From assembly GCA_023846275.1 (NCBI GenBank), contig CM043874.1:23307130-23371129 (forward strand): DNA of 64,000 nt, in the 5' to 3' direction. Each line of letters begins with the position of its first letter. The first letter of the stretch is position 1. This stretch comes from Vanilla planifolia (taxonomy: Eukaryota > Streptophyta > Magnoliopsida > Asparagales > Orchidaceae). The notes under the pieces were generated by a model. The model saw only the letters and a list, made by a program, of their open reading frames with translations, ran no database searches and was not told the origin of the DNA. The translations under genes were made by a program, and so were the position numbers. Shown here in pieces: positions 37,401 to 50,139 of the stretch.

Positions 37401-40400
37401 GACATGAATGAATTTTAGAAATAACTAGTTTGATCAATGTTTGATGATTCTTATGTGAACCCTCTAACTCGTCCTAAAGGTAAATTCATCATGCACTGGT
37501 CTTTTTACTTGTTTTCATTCAAATAAGAATAAGTTCATCTTTTTTGACTGCTCATTTTTATGCTTCTCATTCTCATGTGACCAGAAGTTATTATTCCACT
37601 TGAGTGGTTCATTTTATGCATATGCTTTTAATGGGTGCACAATATTTTTTTTAATATTAGAAGTGTGACTCTTTTTGTAGCTTCATGTGTGTATGGACAA
37701 AATGCACTTGTAGAATAGTTTGCACTCGTTGTGAGATTGTGACTTTTTTTTTATAGTACAGGATTCTGTTATTAGTCTTATTTGAAAAGACAACTAATAC
37801 ATCCAATCAAACATTTTTGTCTTCCATCACAATTTATACCTTTTTTGTTCTTCAATTTTCTCTTTATGAGTCCTCGTTATCCTGCATATACATGGCTTAG
37901 CATGGGAATGAGCATGAATCATGTGGACCCTGAAGCGTTTCTAACCCAAATGTTATTATAGTGTAGGATAAGACAAATTTCCCAATCCTAGCCGCAATAA
38001 GCTAAATCAAGAAAAAACAATTGCCTTAACGTATGCATCAGGATCTGTCAACAATTTGATATCATGATAGCCTTGTTTTAAGGTAGAATTATTAGCATAA
38101 ATAAGTAGTTCATTTCAAATTCTAGTGTTTATATGTTTTATCTGATCACATGAGTTTATGTAGAGCCGACAACTTTGGTTTGATGGTATTTATTTTTGCT
38201 CAGCACAATCAGTCTATAGAACTTGCATGTAAAACGATGAAACTCTCTAATTGTATGTCATTTTTTATGGTGTTTTATTACCATAGAAGCAAGATGCAGA
38301 CATAAATGAGATAGATGTAATAATAAATAATAGAGGATTGTTTTTTTTACCAGAGTGGATTTTGGTTTCCTTTTCTACTAAAAATCATTTGAAAAATCAA
38401 TGGTTCTTGACTTTTACTGCTAGCATTCTCAGATTGTGAAGCCAGACAACCGCAAAAAGAACATGGAAGAAAGACGCGTGTTATTCCCTTTGCAAGAAGA
38501 CAAAAGAATGGAATTAGCCACCCAGATTCTTTTGGCTGCTCCGGGATTCCCCTTCCTGGAGAAGGCGTTAATCAATCATTGCAAGCTTCTAAAATTGTTC
38601 TAAGAAAAAGTGGTAAAGAACATACCCAAACTTGCATTAGAGATGAAAATTGCTATGATTAATGAATTACTTCTTTGTCAGAGATGATTTATAGCATTAG
38701 AAAACAAACTAAAAATGCTAAACGAAGGAGGAAAGCTAAGTCTATGGTCTCCATTAGACAGGATGTTTCTGCAGATCATGTTATTCAAGGTGATTTCACA
38801 TTATAGATCAGAACGTGAGATCACATTCCTGCTTGACTTATTGCTTTAACAAAAGTTTTTTTTTCTACTTATCAATTCTGCAGGAAATTGTAAAGTTCCT
38901 TCATCGAAACATGTAAGTCTGTCCCTGGCACAATTAAATAGTAACCATCTTAAGATGTATATGTTATAAAGATTGATGACGTGCTGCTTTAGGTGGATTC
39001 AGGGTTTGACAGTATGAAAAGATGTAAGAGGTGGCAGCATAGGAGAAGATTTCCTAAAGCAAGGGAGAATAGTTATCACAGTGTATCTAAGGTCAATTTA
39101 GATAATCACACTTGTTCTGGTTTTCATATACGCAGAAAAGGAACCATCATGCAAAAAAAACAGAAGAAAAAAGTTTTGAATGCTGACTGTATTACTCATG
39201 AAGATAAAAATGCTACTGGAGAATGTTTTTGTGACTGCATTGTCCATGAAGATAAAGATGTTACCAGTTACTTGCCATTAGATGATGTGGGCTCATTTAA
39301 TGAGGAGAGCAATTGCTTTCTTTCTTTACCAGAAAGAACGATTATTATTTTTAAGAAAAAATTGCTTGTCCTTGATCTCAATGGTATTCTCTGTGATGTT
39401 GTTTTTGGTCCTCAAGGATCTCATATGCCACATAAAAGGATAAACAAGAAATCAGGTAAAACATCTCATTATCAACTAAGCCATAAAGTTTTATTCCAGA
39501 ATGGAGCTTGCAATGTTTTGCAAAAACACTTGCTAATGTATTGTTATGGTTATTTCAGTTTACAAAAGGCCCTTCTTGGATGATTTTCTAGCCTTTTGCT
39601 TTGAATGGTTTGTCGTAGGTGTCTGGTCTTCAAGAAACTGGTATATCATCCCAATAGCATGCGTTTAAGTGGCATTATTCTTTTCATTGTATATTCATGA
39701 ATGCTCTTTATTGTTTTTGCTTTCTTAACTTAATAATTGCTAGATCACTCTTAGTTTTTGCATCTTATGCTTTTGGTGCCTTAATTAAACTTAACTTATA
39801 TTTATTCATGAAGGAGGAACATTATCGGAGTCATTGATTACATAATCGGGGATGCCAAAGATAAATTGCAATTTTGTTGGGTAAGTTGGTGGTCTTGGCA
39901 TCATGAATTTAGAGGATGGTACAATCTTTTGTAATCAATGTCATTGAAGGCCTTGGATTTTACTTTTCTTCTTAATTTTATAATTGGGTGTATTGTATTG
40001 AGTTTCTCCATTATTGTCACATCATCTTTAACGGAGCCCTACTTATTTATGTTTGTTGTATGATTACTTAATTGTATTCAATTATTTAAATGGTTGTTAT
40101 GATTTTAAGAGTTGAGAAAAAAGTGGACTTTATATAGATAAGAGAAGATGATAATGAATGAGTGGATGCTAACATAATGAGGATGATGATGATAAATAAG
40201 AGGGCATGGCATACTTAAAGCTTACCTGTTCCATCACAGAGTGGAGCCATCAACTTCTTAAGCATTTTACCAGTATTTATGTTTAAGTTTTGTGAATCCC
40301 TTCTCTCTGTGCATTACATTTACAAGTTGTAGAGTCACCAATTCACTTCAAATTGTTTATGTTCCTAGTCGTATTTCATTTGGCCTTCCTTTTTCTTCTT

Positions 40401-43400
40401 ATTTCTAACATTCTACCTCCTTAGGTGGGCTATTTTTGCTGTATTTGCTAATCTTCATTATGCATGTCTAATTTACTTAAGCTATACATTTTTTGTCTTG
40501 ACGTTGGTATGTACTAGTGCCATATTTTAAGTTGTATGAAAAATTCTTTATAAAGTGGTTTATGCAGTGTTAGAACATATGAGAGTGATGTCTATGTAAG
40601 AGGGGGGTGAATTATTTAAATCATAAACTTAATACTTTCAAATGAAACAGTAAAAGTTTTTAAGAATTTTTTAATTCTCTTATAAACATGTTTTAGAAAC
40701 TCTTGTTAGTTTTTATCACTTTATATGGAGAGTGTAATGAAGAAAAATGCATAATCAATTTTTAAGTGGTTCAATCAAACAATGAATTTATGGCCTCTTT
40801 AGGCCAAAAGACTAGACAAAAATAGTAAAATGTCTTTTGTAAAAATGGATAGATCAAATCTCATATTTGGCAAATGATCTTAAAAGTATTAGGCTAAAAG
40901 ATTCAATAATTATCAGTTCAAAAGAGTTTATAACACCAGGCAAAAAGATCCTACAAATCATTGGATCAGAAACTCTATAATTATGGCCAAATGATTTAGT
41001 AAAAAATCATAAATTTTCAATAATGAGATTAAAAACTAATGTAAAACTCAAATTACAAGGTCTTATATTCTAATATAATTATTAGGAGGTACACTAAATC
41101 AAAGTTAAAGCAATGCAAAATTGATTTGCAACTTAGCTTAGTCTAATGGAGGTTGAGAAATGATGAAGAATAAAGCTTTCAACTCAAGAATTGCTTTTCT
41201 TCCAATCTTCTTAATGCATATCATCAAGTATAATTCCCTCCAAATGAAATATAATTGATCATTAGCTTATCCATTATGTTTGGACTCCTTTTTATTAACA
41301 TTTAAAAGCTTTCTCATGGTTCTAAACAACCCCCAATGACCATATTAGATATTCTTGAGACCCTGTCAAATTAGTTGTTACTTACATTAGCTATACTAAT
41401 TGTATTATTCGATCCAAAGATTGTGTACAATGCCCATAAATTAACTAATCATCTAGCATATCATATTGTTCGACTATACCTTCTTTCATTCTAACAAATG
41501 ATCATATTGTATAGCAAAATAATATCTTATCATATGAATCACTTAGGTTTACCTTTACTAAATGCATACATTATGTTTGACAAAATTGTATTGTTTGCTA
41601 CATATAATCATATTATACAAATACATTTATTTCTGTACAAATAGAAGTATATGAAAATACAAAAAATAATTATATTGTATGATGAAGTTATAACGCTTAC
41701 ATTATATTTAATTGGACTCTTCTATTACTATTAATACATTCGTACATTAACTACTTACACTATACGATAGGTTATGTTATATTGTATGATAGATTATATC
41801 ATACTGCATGATATTATTATTTTGTTACAAACTTAAGGTTTTGTATTCTAAGTATATTGATTATGTCTTGTTAATGTAAACTTATATTTTTAATTTATAT
41901 TAAGACATATTTATATGTTAAAAAACCTAGATGAAATGTTTGTTTTAAGTTTACTTAGATGAGTAGAAGAGTACTTTGAAAAACATTAATTAACACGCTC
42001 AAAATCCCATCATAGTTCTATTGTTTCAAGCATATTATTGTAGGACTTAAATGTTGATGCCAAAATAAGAAAATTCTATAAAATTCTTCTCTAATTGTGT
42101 TTAAGGTTTCTATTTCTTTAGTTGCAGTTACGCTTTACGCTAAACATTACCAATAAGTTTTTTAAGTCATTGAGCAAGTTCTCCAATTGATTCACCCTTT
42201 TAATTTTCAGATGTATGATTTAAAATATTTCAGAAGAAATATTAGAAATATAATAGAATGATTGTATTGTCATCAAATTAGTGGTAACATAAACAAGAGA
42301 TTCAACATGCAAAATACCCACAATCAATGTTAGACAAATTTGAAAAAACATTGCTAAGAGTAGAGTATACCAAACTGACGAGATTCTTGCCTTTTCTTCA
42401 GTAATCTCACATCAAGGATTTGTTGTCATCATCAAAGAACAAAGAGCTTTGAGAAATGGGATTGTTCATATCAATGACTCATAAATTAACCTTTAAAAAG
42501 TTTTTTGTTGAGTTGTTCCATAATCCACTAGGGGATACAAGCTCCTCTAAATTAGGAAAAATATAAAAGAAGTATGGTAACATAACTTAAGAATTAAGTC
42601 GTCGAAATGGATCTCTAAAATGATTTTCCTAACTTGAAAAAATCCTAGTAAAATTAAATTCTAATCTAAACTGACTTAAATTAAATGAATCTAGCAATGT
42701 AAATTAAAAGAAATACACAAATGAATATAAATCCACTTGAATATGGATGTGAATCTAAAGTGAAATAGATCTAATTTACTTGATGATAATTTTTTGGCTT
42801 GAGTTTTATGCTTTTGCATTGTAAACTTGATATGGATCCAACATTTGATTTGGTTCACCATAACTCATCTACTCTAAAAGAACTAGTCTATGAGTTTTGA
42901 AGCTACAAACTTCAAGTAGAGGTATTAGCAAAACATCTCCATGCATGTTTGACGTCAGACTATGATGAGTTCATTTACCTTAGGATGGCATAACCTTATA
43001 TGCTTATGGAATTATTTTATCTTGTCATCAGCATCTCTTTCCAGCGGAGAACTAGGAAGCATGGGAAAAATAACATCTCTCTAATTAGGCTAAATTCATT
43101 TTTGTTCTGGAATTCAATTGCTATATGATATAAAACTCCTTGCAACAGAACCTGCTTGTAGAGGATGTGGCCACGAAATGTTTCAGCTGATTGAGGTGGA
43201 GTGATTTTTATTTGTTAGCTGTGAATTGAGTGCAGGCAAGATTTCAACATGTCTACTTACAGCCTTTTTTAATTTGTAAAAGTGGAGAAATTGAGATTTC
43301 AATTTAACTTCAGTTTTTATTTCCTTTTAAGGCTTACTTCTAAACTTCTCAACTAGTGTAAGAGAAGATGTTTTTGTTGTACTAAAGGTTAGTTTCTTTC

Positions 43401-46400
43401 ATAGATGTGGAACTTTTGGAGTTTGTGTGGGGTTTCTTATAAAAAACTTGATCTAGGTTCAGATGAACAGAATATCTTTGGTCCTTAATTTTGATTTCTT
43501 GTGAAAGTTATTGATAAACTATGATCCCCATATATGACATGAGTACACAACATGAAATGACAACTTGACAATTACCTAAAAAAAGGGTATCTAGAAATAT
43601 CATGATAAATAAAAGCACAATATAAATTAGATAATAATAAAATAGTTAATATTTCATAGTATGTGAAGCATAAAACAACAATATAATAAAAAGCCTCACA
43701 TTTAATTAGTATAATGATGAATGCTTAAAAATATGATAAGCAAATTAAAAAATTAATCAGATCAAGAAAAGTGTTGTAACATTGTACCTAGAATATGGAA
43801 ATAGTTGCACTTTTATTTTTAGATGAAGTAAAAGACATGGAAGAAGGGAAAAATGAAAAAAAATCTCATCATGCACTATGTTGCAACATCCTTGCAAAGG
43901 AGAAATGGATGGCATATCATTGTAGAAGGGCTACGGTTCTTTCATGGAGAACAAAATTGACTGTCAGGTTGTGGAGGCATCATTTTCTTCCCCTCTTCCT
44001 AGGAGTCCTATCTTCCATGTAGGATTTCAATGGGCAAAGAGAATGAGTAAAGGATAGGCTCTTCTCATTTGATTTATGGAGCCTTTGCAGTGGAAGGAGG
44101 AAGGATTAGGCCTTTAATTAGGTTAGGGATAAGTTTGATGTGGAGAGTTAGTAACTCAAGGGAAGAAAAAAATGCACATCACATATTGTACAGTAAACAC
44201 GTTACCTATGAAATCACCTAATCTGTTTGAATTAGATTGGCTCATTTCTTTTTCAAATGATGAGCTATTCATAGAAGTTTGTAGCCACACTTTGAAGTGG
44301 CTCAAAGCATCTTTTCATTTTATGTCCATAACTTTTTGTCTCTTTCATTTGAACATTAAACATGTAATGTTTGACATAACATCTCCTATGTCCATGTCCT
44401 TATAGGTGTATGACACAAAAAAGACGAGGTTTTTGAGGTGTGTGTGCTTCTTAGCTAACTATGGTTGTGTCAATGATAGCAATTGCAGTCGAAATAGAGC
44501 TTTTAAAATGGATTTTTCAATAAGGCTATTTTTTGCGAATGGGGAAGGCGAATTTATAGAAGTTTGATGAACTTTGGTGTTTATGAGGATTAAACAAAAA
44601 CAAAAATGCTTTTCACGTGCTGTTGCTAATTGTGGCCTAAGAATAGCATAGTGGCAAAGATCAGACATTAACATACTTACAATAGCAAGAGGATTTTGTT
44701 GGCTTTAAACTTCTGTTGAATGCTAAAACTACTTTAATTTTGCCATATAATCCTGGAGGGATTTGCATGGGATTCATGGTAAGACCCATCTTGGTAATGA
44801 TAAAATTATTCACAATGCTATTATGATATTTAAAACCAATTGTGACTTTGTAACCTTATTATTTTGAGATAGGTATTGAGTGTGTCATATATGTTGAGAT
44901 CAATACATTATTAAGCAGTGAAGCATTTTTGATGTCAGCAATCAACATATGGCTTTGTTATGTCTGGCTGAACACATATATCAGAAAGGTTGTCTTTAAT
45001 CTCTTCTAGGATTGGCAATTATTTTGAAGTTTGACCATCAAATAATATTGACATCATGAATAAATATCCGGAGTTTAAGAATCCATTCAACTTATTGAAG
45101 CTATGAAGGATTAAATATCAAGCATTGAAAACAGTTACATCTATTGATGGTGTCTCAATGCCAAGAACAATTTTTTTCTAACTTCAGTTTTTGGGGTTTA
45201 TGCTGATTTTTTTTGTTTAACTTGTCTCCCTTTCCCTTTGTCTCATGTCCATGTTTGATAGCAATGCTTGTGATAGATCCATGGGGTCTTAAACAGAATC
45301 TAAGAACTTCTTTGAGTATCTAGATGTTCTTGGTGCTTGTTTTGCTATATGGGAGCTTTGTGTGATTGGTTTACATTGAAAGGAAGTGGTGCACTCTTAT
45401 AGTTGAAGATGAGTAAAATGGGAAGTTAATGCACTTGGGACATTGATAGACATAATGAAAAGGGATGCTTGTGGGTTTGCTGGTAATTCTTAGGGTAGTG
45501 GGTGATAGAGGCAGTTTGAGGTGTGATGTTTGGTGTGGTATAAGTGGTGGTGCCTAGAGTTAGGGGTTAGGATTCACTGTGAAGGACAAAGCTGAAAAAT
45601 TTGGGTTTTTTTTTGTGCAGAAGTTGGTTATGGAACTTTGCTATGAGATGGAGTACCCTCAATGCAAGGAAGAAAATAGATTGTTTATATTGATCTAATG
45701 GCGATTCAATCCAGTATAGTCACAATTGTTGGAGAATGAAGACAAAACCATTTAAGAGAAAACAATTTTTCCCATTGTAATTGTCTTGCGTTTGCTTGGT
45801 AAACAAGTTTGCATTGTAGAATACCATAAAGAGCTTGTGGAGTAGACTATGTCAGTTTAAGGCCAACCCACTTAATTTCTTTCTCTGCATTTCATGTTCT
45901 CTGTTTTCACAAGTGTTTTTAAATCAATTGATTTCTTTTGTGACTTGAGTTTAGCTTGAATCATGTTTCATTTATTGCTTTTCCATCATTATCTTTTCAG
46001 TGGGGGTTATTCTAGCATGCTGACTTGATTTTGCTCCATGTAACCTAGCTAGTAACTGTTGGGCGCTCAGTTGATTTAGTTGTTTGGTTGATTTGAATTC
46101 AATTGAATACCGCTAAAGTATACTAGTCATTTATTTTTTGAACTCCCAAAAATTGTTTACTTGCAATACTAATCGCTGATTTAGCATTGCACTAACCCTC
46201 TAACATCTTATGTTCTTGCTTATTTTCATTTCATTATTCAAGCGCTTGTTACCACTTTTAATTATTATAATGTTTTTAAGAAATTGAAGTTTGATTAAAC
46301 ACCAAATTCTTTCCTTTGTTGGATGTGTCATGTGGGGAACACTTTTTTATTTAAATTATGACCTCATTAAAACCCTTTCTTTTATCTCTCATCTTTATGT

Positions 46401-49400
46401 GTCTAATTACTTGTCTATAAGCTCAAATCTGTTATTTACGTAAACAAGCACATCGATGCTCAAACAATGGCTACAGCTAAAAAAAAAACTTTAAAGAGAT
46501 TGTCAAAGCTCGACAAAACTCTGAGCCTACACCGGAAGCAGCTACCATTGGTGCTTAACCAAACATGCAAATGTGAGTTGTATTCAGCTCTGTTATTTCT
46601 ATGCCACATTGTGAATAAAGTAACTTTAGCCAGAAGCTGTAATATAAATGCGAAGTCCTATATCATGGTTTCCAATTAACATTTGTTCTAGATTTACCAT
46701 TTACCAACAAAATAGAAGATGCGGGAGATTAGGTAATCATCACTAATTATAAACAATTAAAATGACTACATACATAAGGTGGCTGATGTATTGCTGAAGC
46801 CAAGACAAAAAAAAGGCATACTTGGAAGAGAGGTGCACTTTGACGTTCCATCCTATCTGAATAATCGTGTACATATGAATGCATATTCCCAAATCAATGA
46901 ACAATAAGACACTTCTCTCATCCTCTATGATGCATGTGGTACATATCTAGGCTAATAGTGGGATTCAAAATTCAATGTTTAATTTATATATCACCAAAAG
47001 TCTGACTAGAAAAACTTCTTATTAGGTAAATTACATTATTTAAATTTAAATTTGAATTACTATAGTATGTAATGTCCAAACAAATAAATAAGATGAATTC
47101 TGCAAAGATGATGTGAGAAATAAGTCAAAAGGATATGATTGAAATAAGGGCAATTGGGAATAGTTTGTGAAGAAGTGATTGATGACAAGATTGAGAATTG
47201 ATTCTAGATGTTCTGGACATGTTTGTTGGAGGTTACTTGATGCCCTTGATAGAGTTGAAGTGTTGTAAGTCTTTTCTTAAAAATAGAGAAAAATGTAAAT
47301 TTAATAAGGATATGATAAGAGATTCTTAGAGGAGACTATTGATCCAGGCGTATTTCACCAGTCAAGCTCAAGTTAGACGCAGAAGGTAGAACTGTCCTTT
47401 TCACCCAGAATTAATGATTAAAAGTCATTACAAATACTCTACACAGTGGAACAAACATGGGTGATTTATCAGACTGGAAGGATAGAATGATCCTAATACT
47501 CCAGACATGTTAGCACGAACAGGTATTGGTTTGGCCCATAGGTCCAAATAAGTGAGCTGAAAAATCTTATAAATGTTACAATGATCGCATTAATGCATCT
47601 GCTCTTAGTCCAAGTCAAGTGATAAGCCAGGTTATAGGATAAAGTACTAAGAAAGTTCCTTACTTTAAGCCCTTGATCTCTAACAAAATGAACAAAAACT
47701 GAAGGATGTATTGCAAGATTTTCTTTCTCAAATGAAATGTGTAAACATTGAGCACTATTGCATAAGAAAAAGGAAACTAGAAAAGTACAAGATAAACGCT
47801 TCAAAGCGTAAATGAGTTGTTGCTCATATGACATTGACTTTCCCCTCCCACTCAAGGTTCAAATCAGGCAAAACTTTCAATTTCTTGAAAGAAACCTCAT
47901 AAACATCTGTTCCATAAACGTTAAACACAAGTCAAGGTAGTTCTATTTTTATCTTGCAAAGAGTGGTAGAGCATTACTTGTTCGGGAGTAAAGAGTCTAG
48001 AGTTTATTATAAGAACAACTGTAAACATGAAAAATCTCTTTTTCAAAGAATCAAGAACAAAGTGAAAAGCTGATAAAGCTATTTTTGCCACAGCCCAAGA
48101 CAACACGAGTAAGGTTTTTTCTTGACTTAGAAATTTGATTATCAAAGCTTTGAGAGGCTCTCCATGTTTTTGAGCAATGGTTGAAAAAGGATTGTAAAGT
48201 AGGCTATAGCTTGCGGGTCTGATAATTTTTTCCAAGGAGATGTAGGGACTGTTTAGCCCTGAGTTTTATAGAAGTTTTGGAATTAATGCAAACTTGAAAC
48301 AAGTTGAACTCTATCAATATTGTTAGAAGCAAGTCCCATGGCGTTTGACCATCCAATAGAATGCATGGATGCTGCCTCAGGCACTGTTTTAGTCCCCCAC
48401 TAGTGACAAAACATCCTGGTTGTGCACAGTTTTGATATACTACAGAATTGTTAGAAAAGTTTCTCTTATAGGGATGCAAGCCAAAGATTCAGAGGATGAT
48501 TTCTCTATGTTAATTATAGTAAATTTGCAAATAATGAGCCAGATGTTAATACCACAGTTTTATCATTTGTTTTTGGAAGTACTTATCTTGTGATTTAAGA
48601 GTTTATTTGATATTATCATGAACCATTGCTTGGGACTAATTAATGCTTGTCTACCTATCTAGTCCCAAAGAAAAGGTAATTTTTTCCATGCAACCATAGA
48701 CACCCTTAGTTACTTTCGAGGTTTAGTGTGAAACCAATATCTTGTATTCTTCCCAACTTTAACCTGTATTATCAGACTTAAGCACAAGGGTTAGTCTAGT
48801 GGACCATAATTTATTCTTTTCATAAAAAATCAATATTGGTTCAATATCAAGAAATTTAACGTGGGTCCTATTTGGCATTAAATGACAAGGCACAGAAACT
48901 TCTTTTGGTAATGAATTTTTGTTAAGAATTCCTTATTGTGAGAGCAACAACAAATAAATCTATTGGAAGTTTGAGCTTGTGATGAGCAACTTGTGAATAA
49001 TATTATCTAGTTCTGGCGAGGTTATTTTTACAATTCAATCAGTTCTTGGCTGTCTTATGTTTTGAAGTAATTATGGACGTGGCAAAGCAAGCCCGTTTTT
49101 TGGTGGAGCTTATGGTTTGTTGTTTGCAAGATATTTGATTTTACATGCGGAACAGCTTTGTGCTTAAAATTACAAGAGCTGCAGTAATCAAATATCCCTT
49201 GAATACAAATTTAGCAAGTTGACAATTATGTGACATTTTTTGTTGACAAATTGCTTCAAAGGAAAACATGCAGTCAGTCAAAACATTATAGCTGTGTTCG
49301 TCTCAAGCACACCTGGACTTAGTTCCATTCAATGTTTTTGATTGATGCATTTTTTTGTTTTACTTTGTTTCGATTTGTCTTCATAATCTGCATAAAGTTA

Positions 49401-50026
49401 TTTACTGTTACCATTTGGTACAAGCATCACATAGATTTCCTTATCTTATGCAGGATTCATCTAAATGCACAAACACAGGCTTCAACACAATCGAGAATAG
49501 GCATAAACCATTGGTGTTGAAGGAATTGAGTAAATTGTGGAACAAGGAGGAATCTAGTCTTCCATGGGAGGAGGGAGAATACTCACAATCAAACACATTG
49601 TTGGTCGACGATTCACCATACAAGGCTCTCCTTAATCCTGTAAAATCTTCTGAAAATATTTTAGAATTGCCCGTCTCTTAATCTTTTGGAGTTATTAACA
49701 TATGATATATGTCATTGACAGCCGCACACTGCTATTTTTCCTGCCCCTTTTGATTTCAGAGACATTGACGATTGTTCTTTAGGTAACTTAACAAAAATGT
49801 ATGTTTTTGATTCATTCACAAACAACTATTGTTCTCAAAATTTGTTTGTTTAGGGCCTGGAGGAGACATTAGAACATATCTGGAGAGAATTGCAGTGGCT
49901 GATGATGTTCAAGCTCATGTAATGCAGCACTCATTCGGCCAGCAAGCTTTAACATCTCAAGACAAAAGGTGGAGCTTCTATAAAAATATTATTGACATGA
50001 ATTCTAGGGTTTTAATCCAATCATAA
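31478..50026 (+). CDS. FCP1/SCP-like HAD-family protein (NLI-interacting factor domain), 10 exons
   Basis: Exons: 31478-31514, 38433-38612, 38682-38789, 38884-38912, 38993-39455, 39559-39640, 39814-39880, 49454-49639, 49722-49782, 49854-50026. All introns are GT-AG, phases agree, and the sum is 461 residues. The N-terminal 235 residues are basic and low in known domains (possibly nuclear). The FCP1-homology domain runs from about 240 to 440: KKLLVLDLNG (D246, N248), RPFLDDFLAFCFEWF and GVWSSR (275-298), KLQFCW (317-322), CTNTGFNTIENRHKPLVLKEL (327-346), NTLLVDDSPYKALLNP (369-384), GPGGDIRTYLERIA. The family dephosphorylates phosphoserines such as those of the RNA polymerase II tail, but motif I here is DLNG rather than DLDG, so activity is doubtful. 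Exons from 38993 on are firm; the first exon rests only on splice and phase fit. Confidence 0.85.
33581..34045 (+). pseudogene. 26S rRNA pseudogene, first part
   Basis: Clear match by eye to the middle of plant nuclear large-subunit rRNA. Landmarks are CAGAGGAAACTCT, GACTTGGGTATAGGGGCGAAA, AATCGAACCATCTAGTAG, AATGATTAGAGGCAT, CTCGACCTATTC, ACTTTAAATAGGTAG, GTGGGCCATTTTTGGTAAGC and GGTGTTGGTTGATTAAGA. Most differences are C to T or G to A, especially at former CpGs, the signature of methylated-cytosine decay. It is about 470 bases of a molecule of about 3.4 kb, so it is not functional. The match stops at an LTR-element insertion and resumes at about 36976. Confidence 0.93.
34375..34610. repeat. 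CpG-rich island in the lower LTR
   Basis: Against an AT-rich background this stretch is GC-rich with many GCGCATGC- and GCGC-like strings. The upper LTR has its longer equivalent at 36475-36905. Open frames on both strands here result from base composition. Such islands can be part of LTR U3/R promoters in plant copia elements; this role is inferred. Confidence 0.7.
36475..36905. repeat. CpG-rich island in the upper LTR
   Basis: Counterpart of the island at 34375-34610, about twice as long. It is rich in CATGCG, GTGCAC and GCGC strings. The length difference between the two LTRs indicates insertion or deletion since integration. ORFs of about 100 codons on both strands here are not considered genes. 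Confidence 0.7.
36976..37160 (+). pseudogene. 26S rRNA pseudogene, second part
   Basis: Continues the rRNA match from 34045: a CTCA..GAATCAACTAG..CTGAAAATAGATG block, then GATGAGTAGGAGGGTGCAG, TGCAAAA and GTAGATCTTGGTGGTAG, all in the order of nuclear large-subunit rRNA. It fades by about 37160. Short internal deletions are seen around the CpG-rich helix between the GACCTA and GATGAGTAG blocks. Confidence 0.92.
39881..49453 (+). other. Intron 7 of FCP1/SCP-like gene (9.6 kb)
   Basis: Donor TGG/GTAAGT and acceptor TTATGCAG, both good, splitting the HAD domain between FCW and the next residue with phase 0. Within the intron, near 40567-40600, a GTTAGAAC...AGAGGGGGGTGAATTA string resembles the start of a known type of plant LTR, but I could not place a second LTR. 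The block at 41400-41830 repeats motifs also present at about 22.4 and 51.1 kb. The rest, including several chance ORFs at 43.8, 44.5, 46.5 and 47.5-48.5 kb, holds nothing I can name. Confidence 0.8.
40567..41100 (+). mobile_element. Possible solo LTR or LTR remnant
   Basis: It begins near GTGTTAGAACATATGAG, followed by a G-run and GTGAATTATTTAAA, a start sequence I associate with plant LTRs. Then come an AGTGGTTCAATC string (40767) and a series of short repeats of AAATGATTT/AAAAGATTC type. There is no coding sequence and no paired repeat, so the call is tentative and its end is arbitrary. Confidence 0.3.
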
Positions 50027-50126
50027 TTGTTCACATTTCTGAGGACATTTGCAATTGCTCAAGAAGCAACAAATAGATCGAAGAATCCCAATGTTGCTTC
50101 TAAACGAATGTTCTCTTTTTCAGTGA

Positions 50127-50132
50127 AATAAA
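50127..50132 (+). terminator. Poly(A) signal candidate of FCP1/SCP-like gene
   Basis: AATAAA lies 101 bases after the stop codon at 50026, followed by T-rich sequence. Distance and context suit a plant polyadenylation signal. Confidence 0.5.
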
Positions 50133-50139
50133 TTTATGT

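Larger units (their letters stand above)
31515..38432 (+). other. Intron 1 of FCP1/SCP-like gene (6.9 kb)
   Basis: Proposed donor TCTG/GTTAGC and acceptor TTCTCAG; the split codon becomes Ser-Asp. A second good donor (AAT/GTAAGC at 31794) would serve an alternative first exon with an open frame from an ATG at 31674, but its phase 0 does not fit the next exon. The intron holds the split 26S rRNA pseudogene and an LTR element. The stretches 31800-33570 and 37165-38430 show nothing recognisable. Confidence 0.6.

Noticed and set aside
43795..44022. 75-codon + strand ORF inside intron 7
   Set aside because: No homology recognised and no acceptor/donor in phase with the flanking HAD exons.
46467..46679. 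70-codon ORF starting MATAKKKTLKRLSK
   Set aside because: The start looks gene-like, but the poly-A/Lys run is a base-composition effect, no further exon was found and phase does not fit the host gene.
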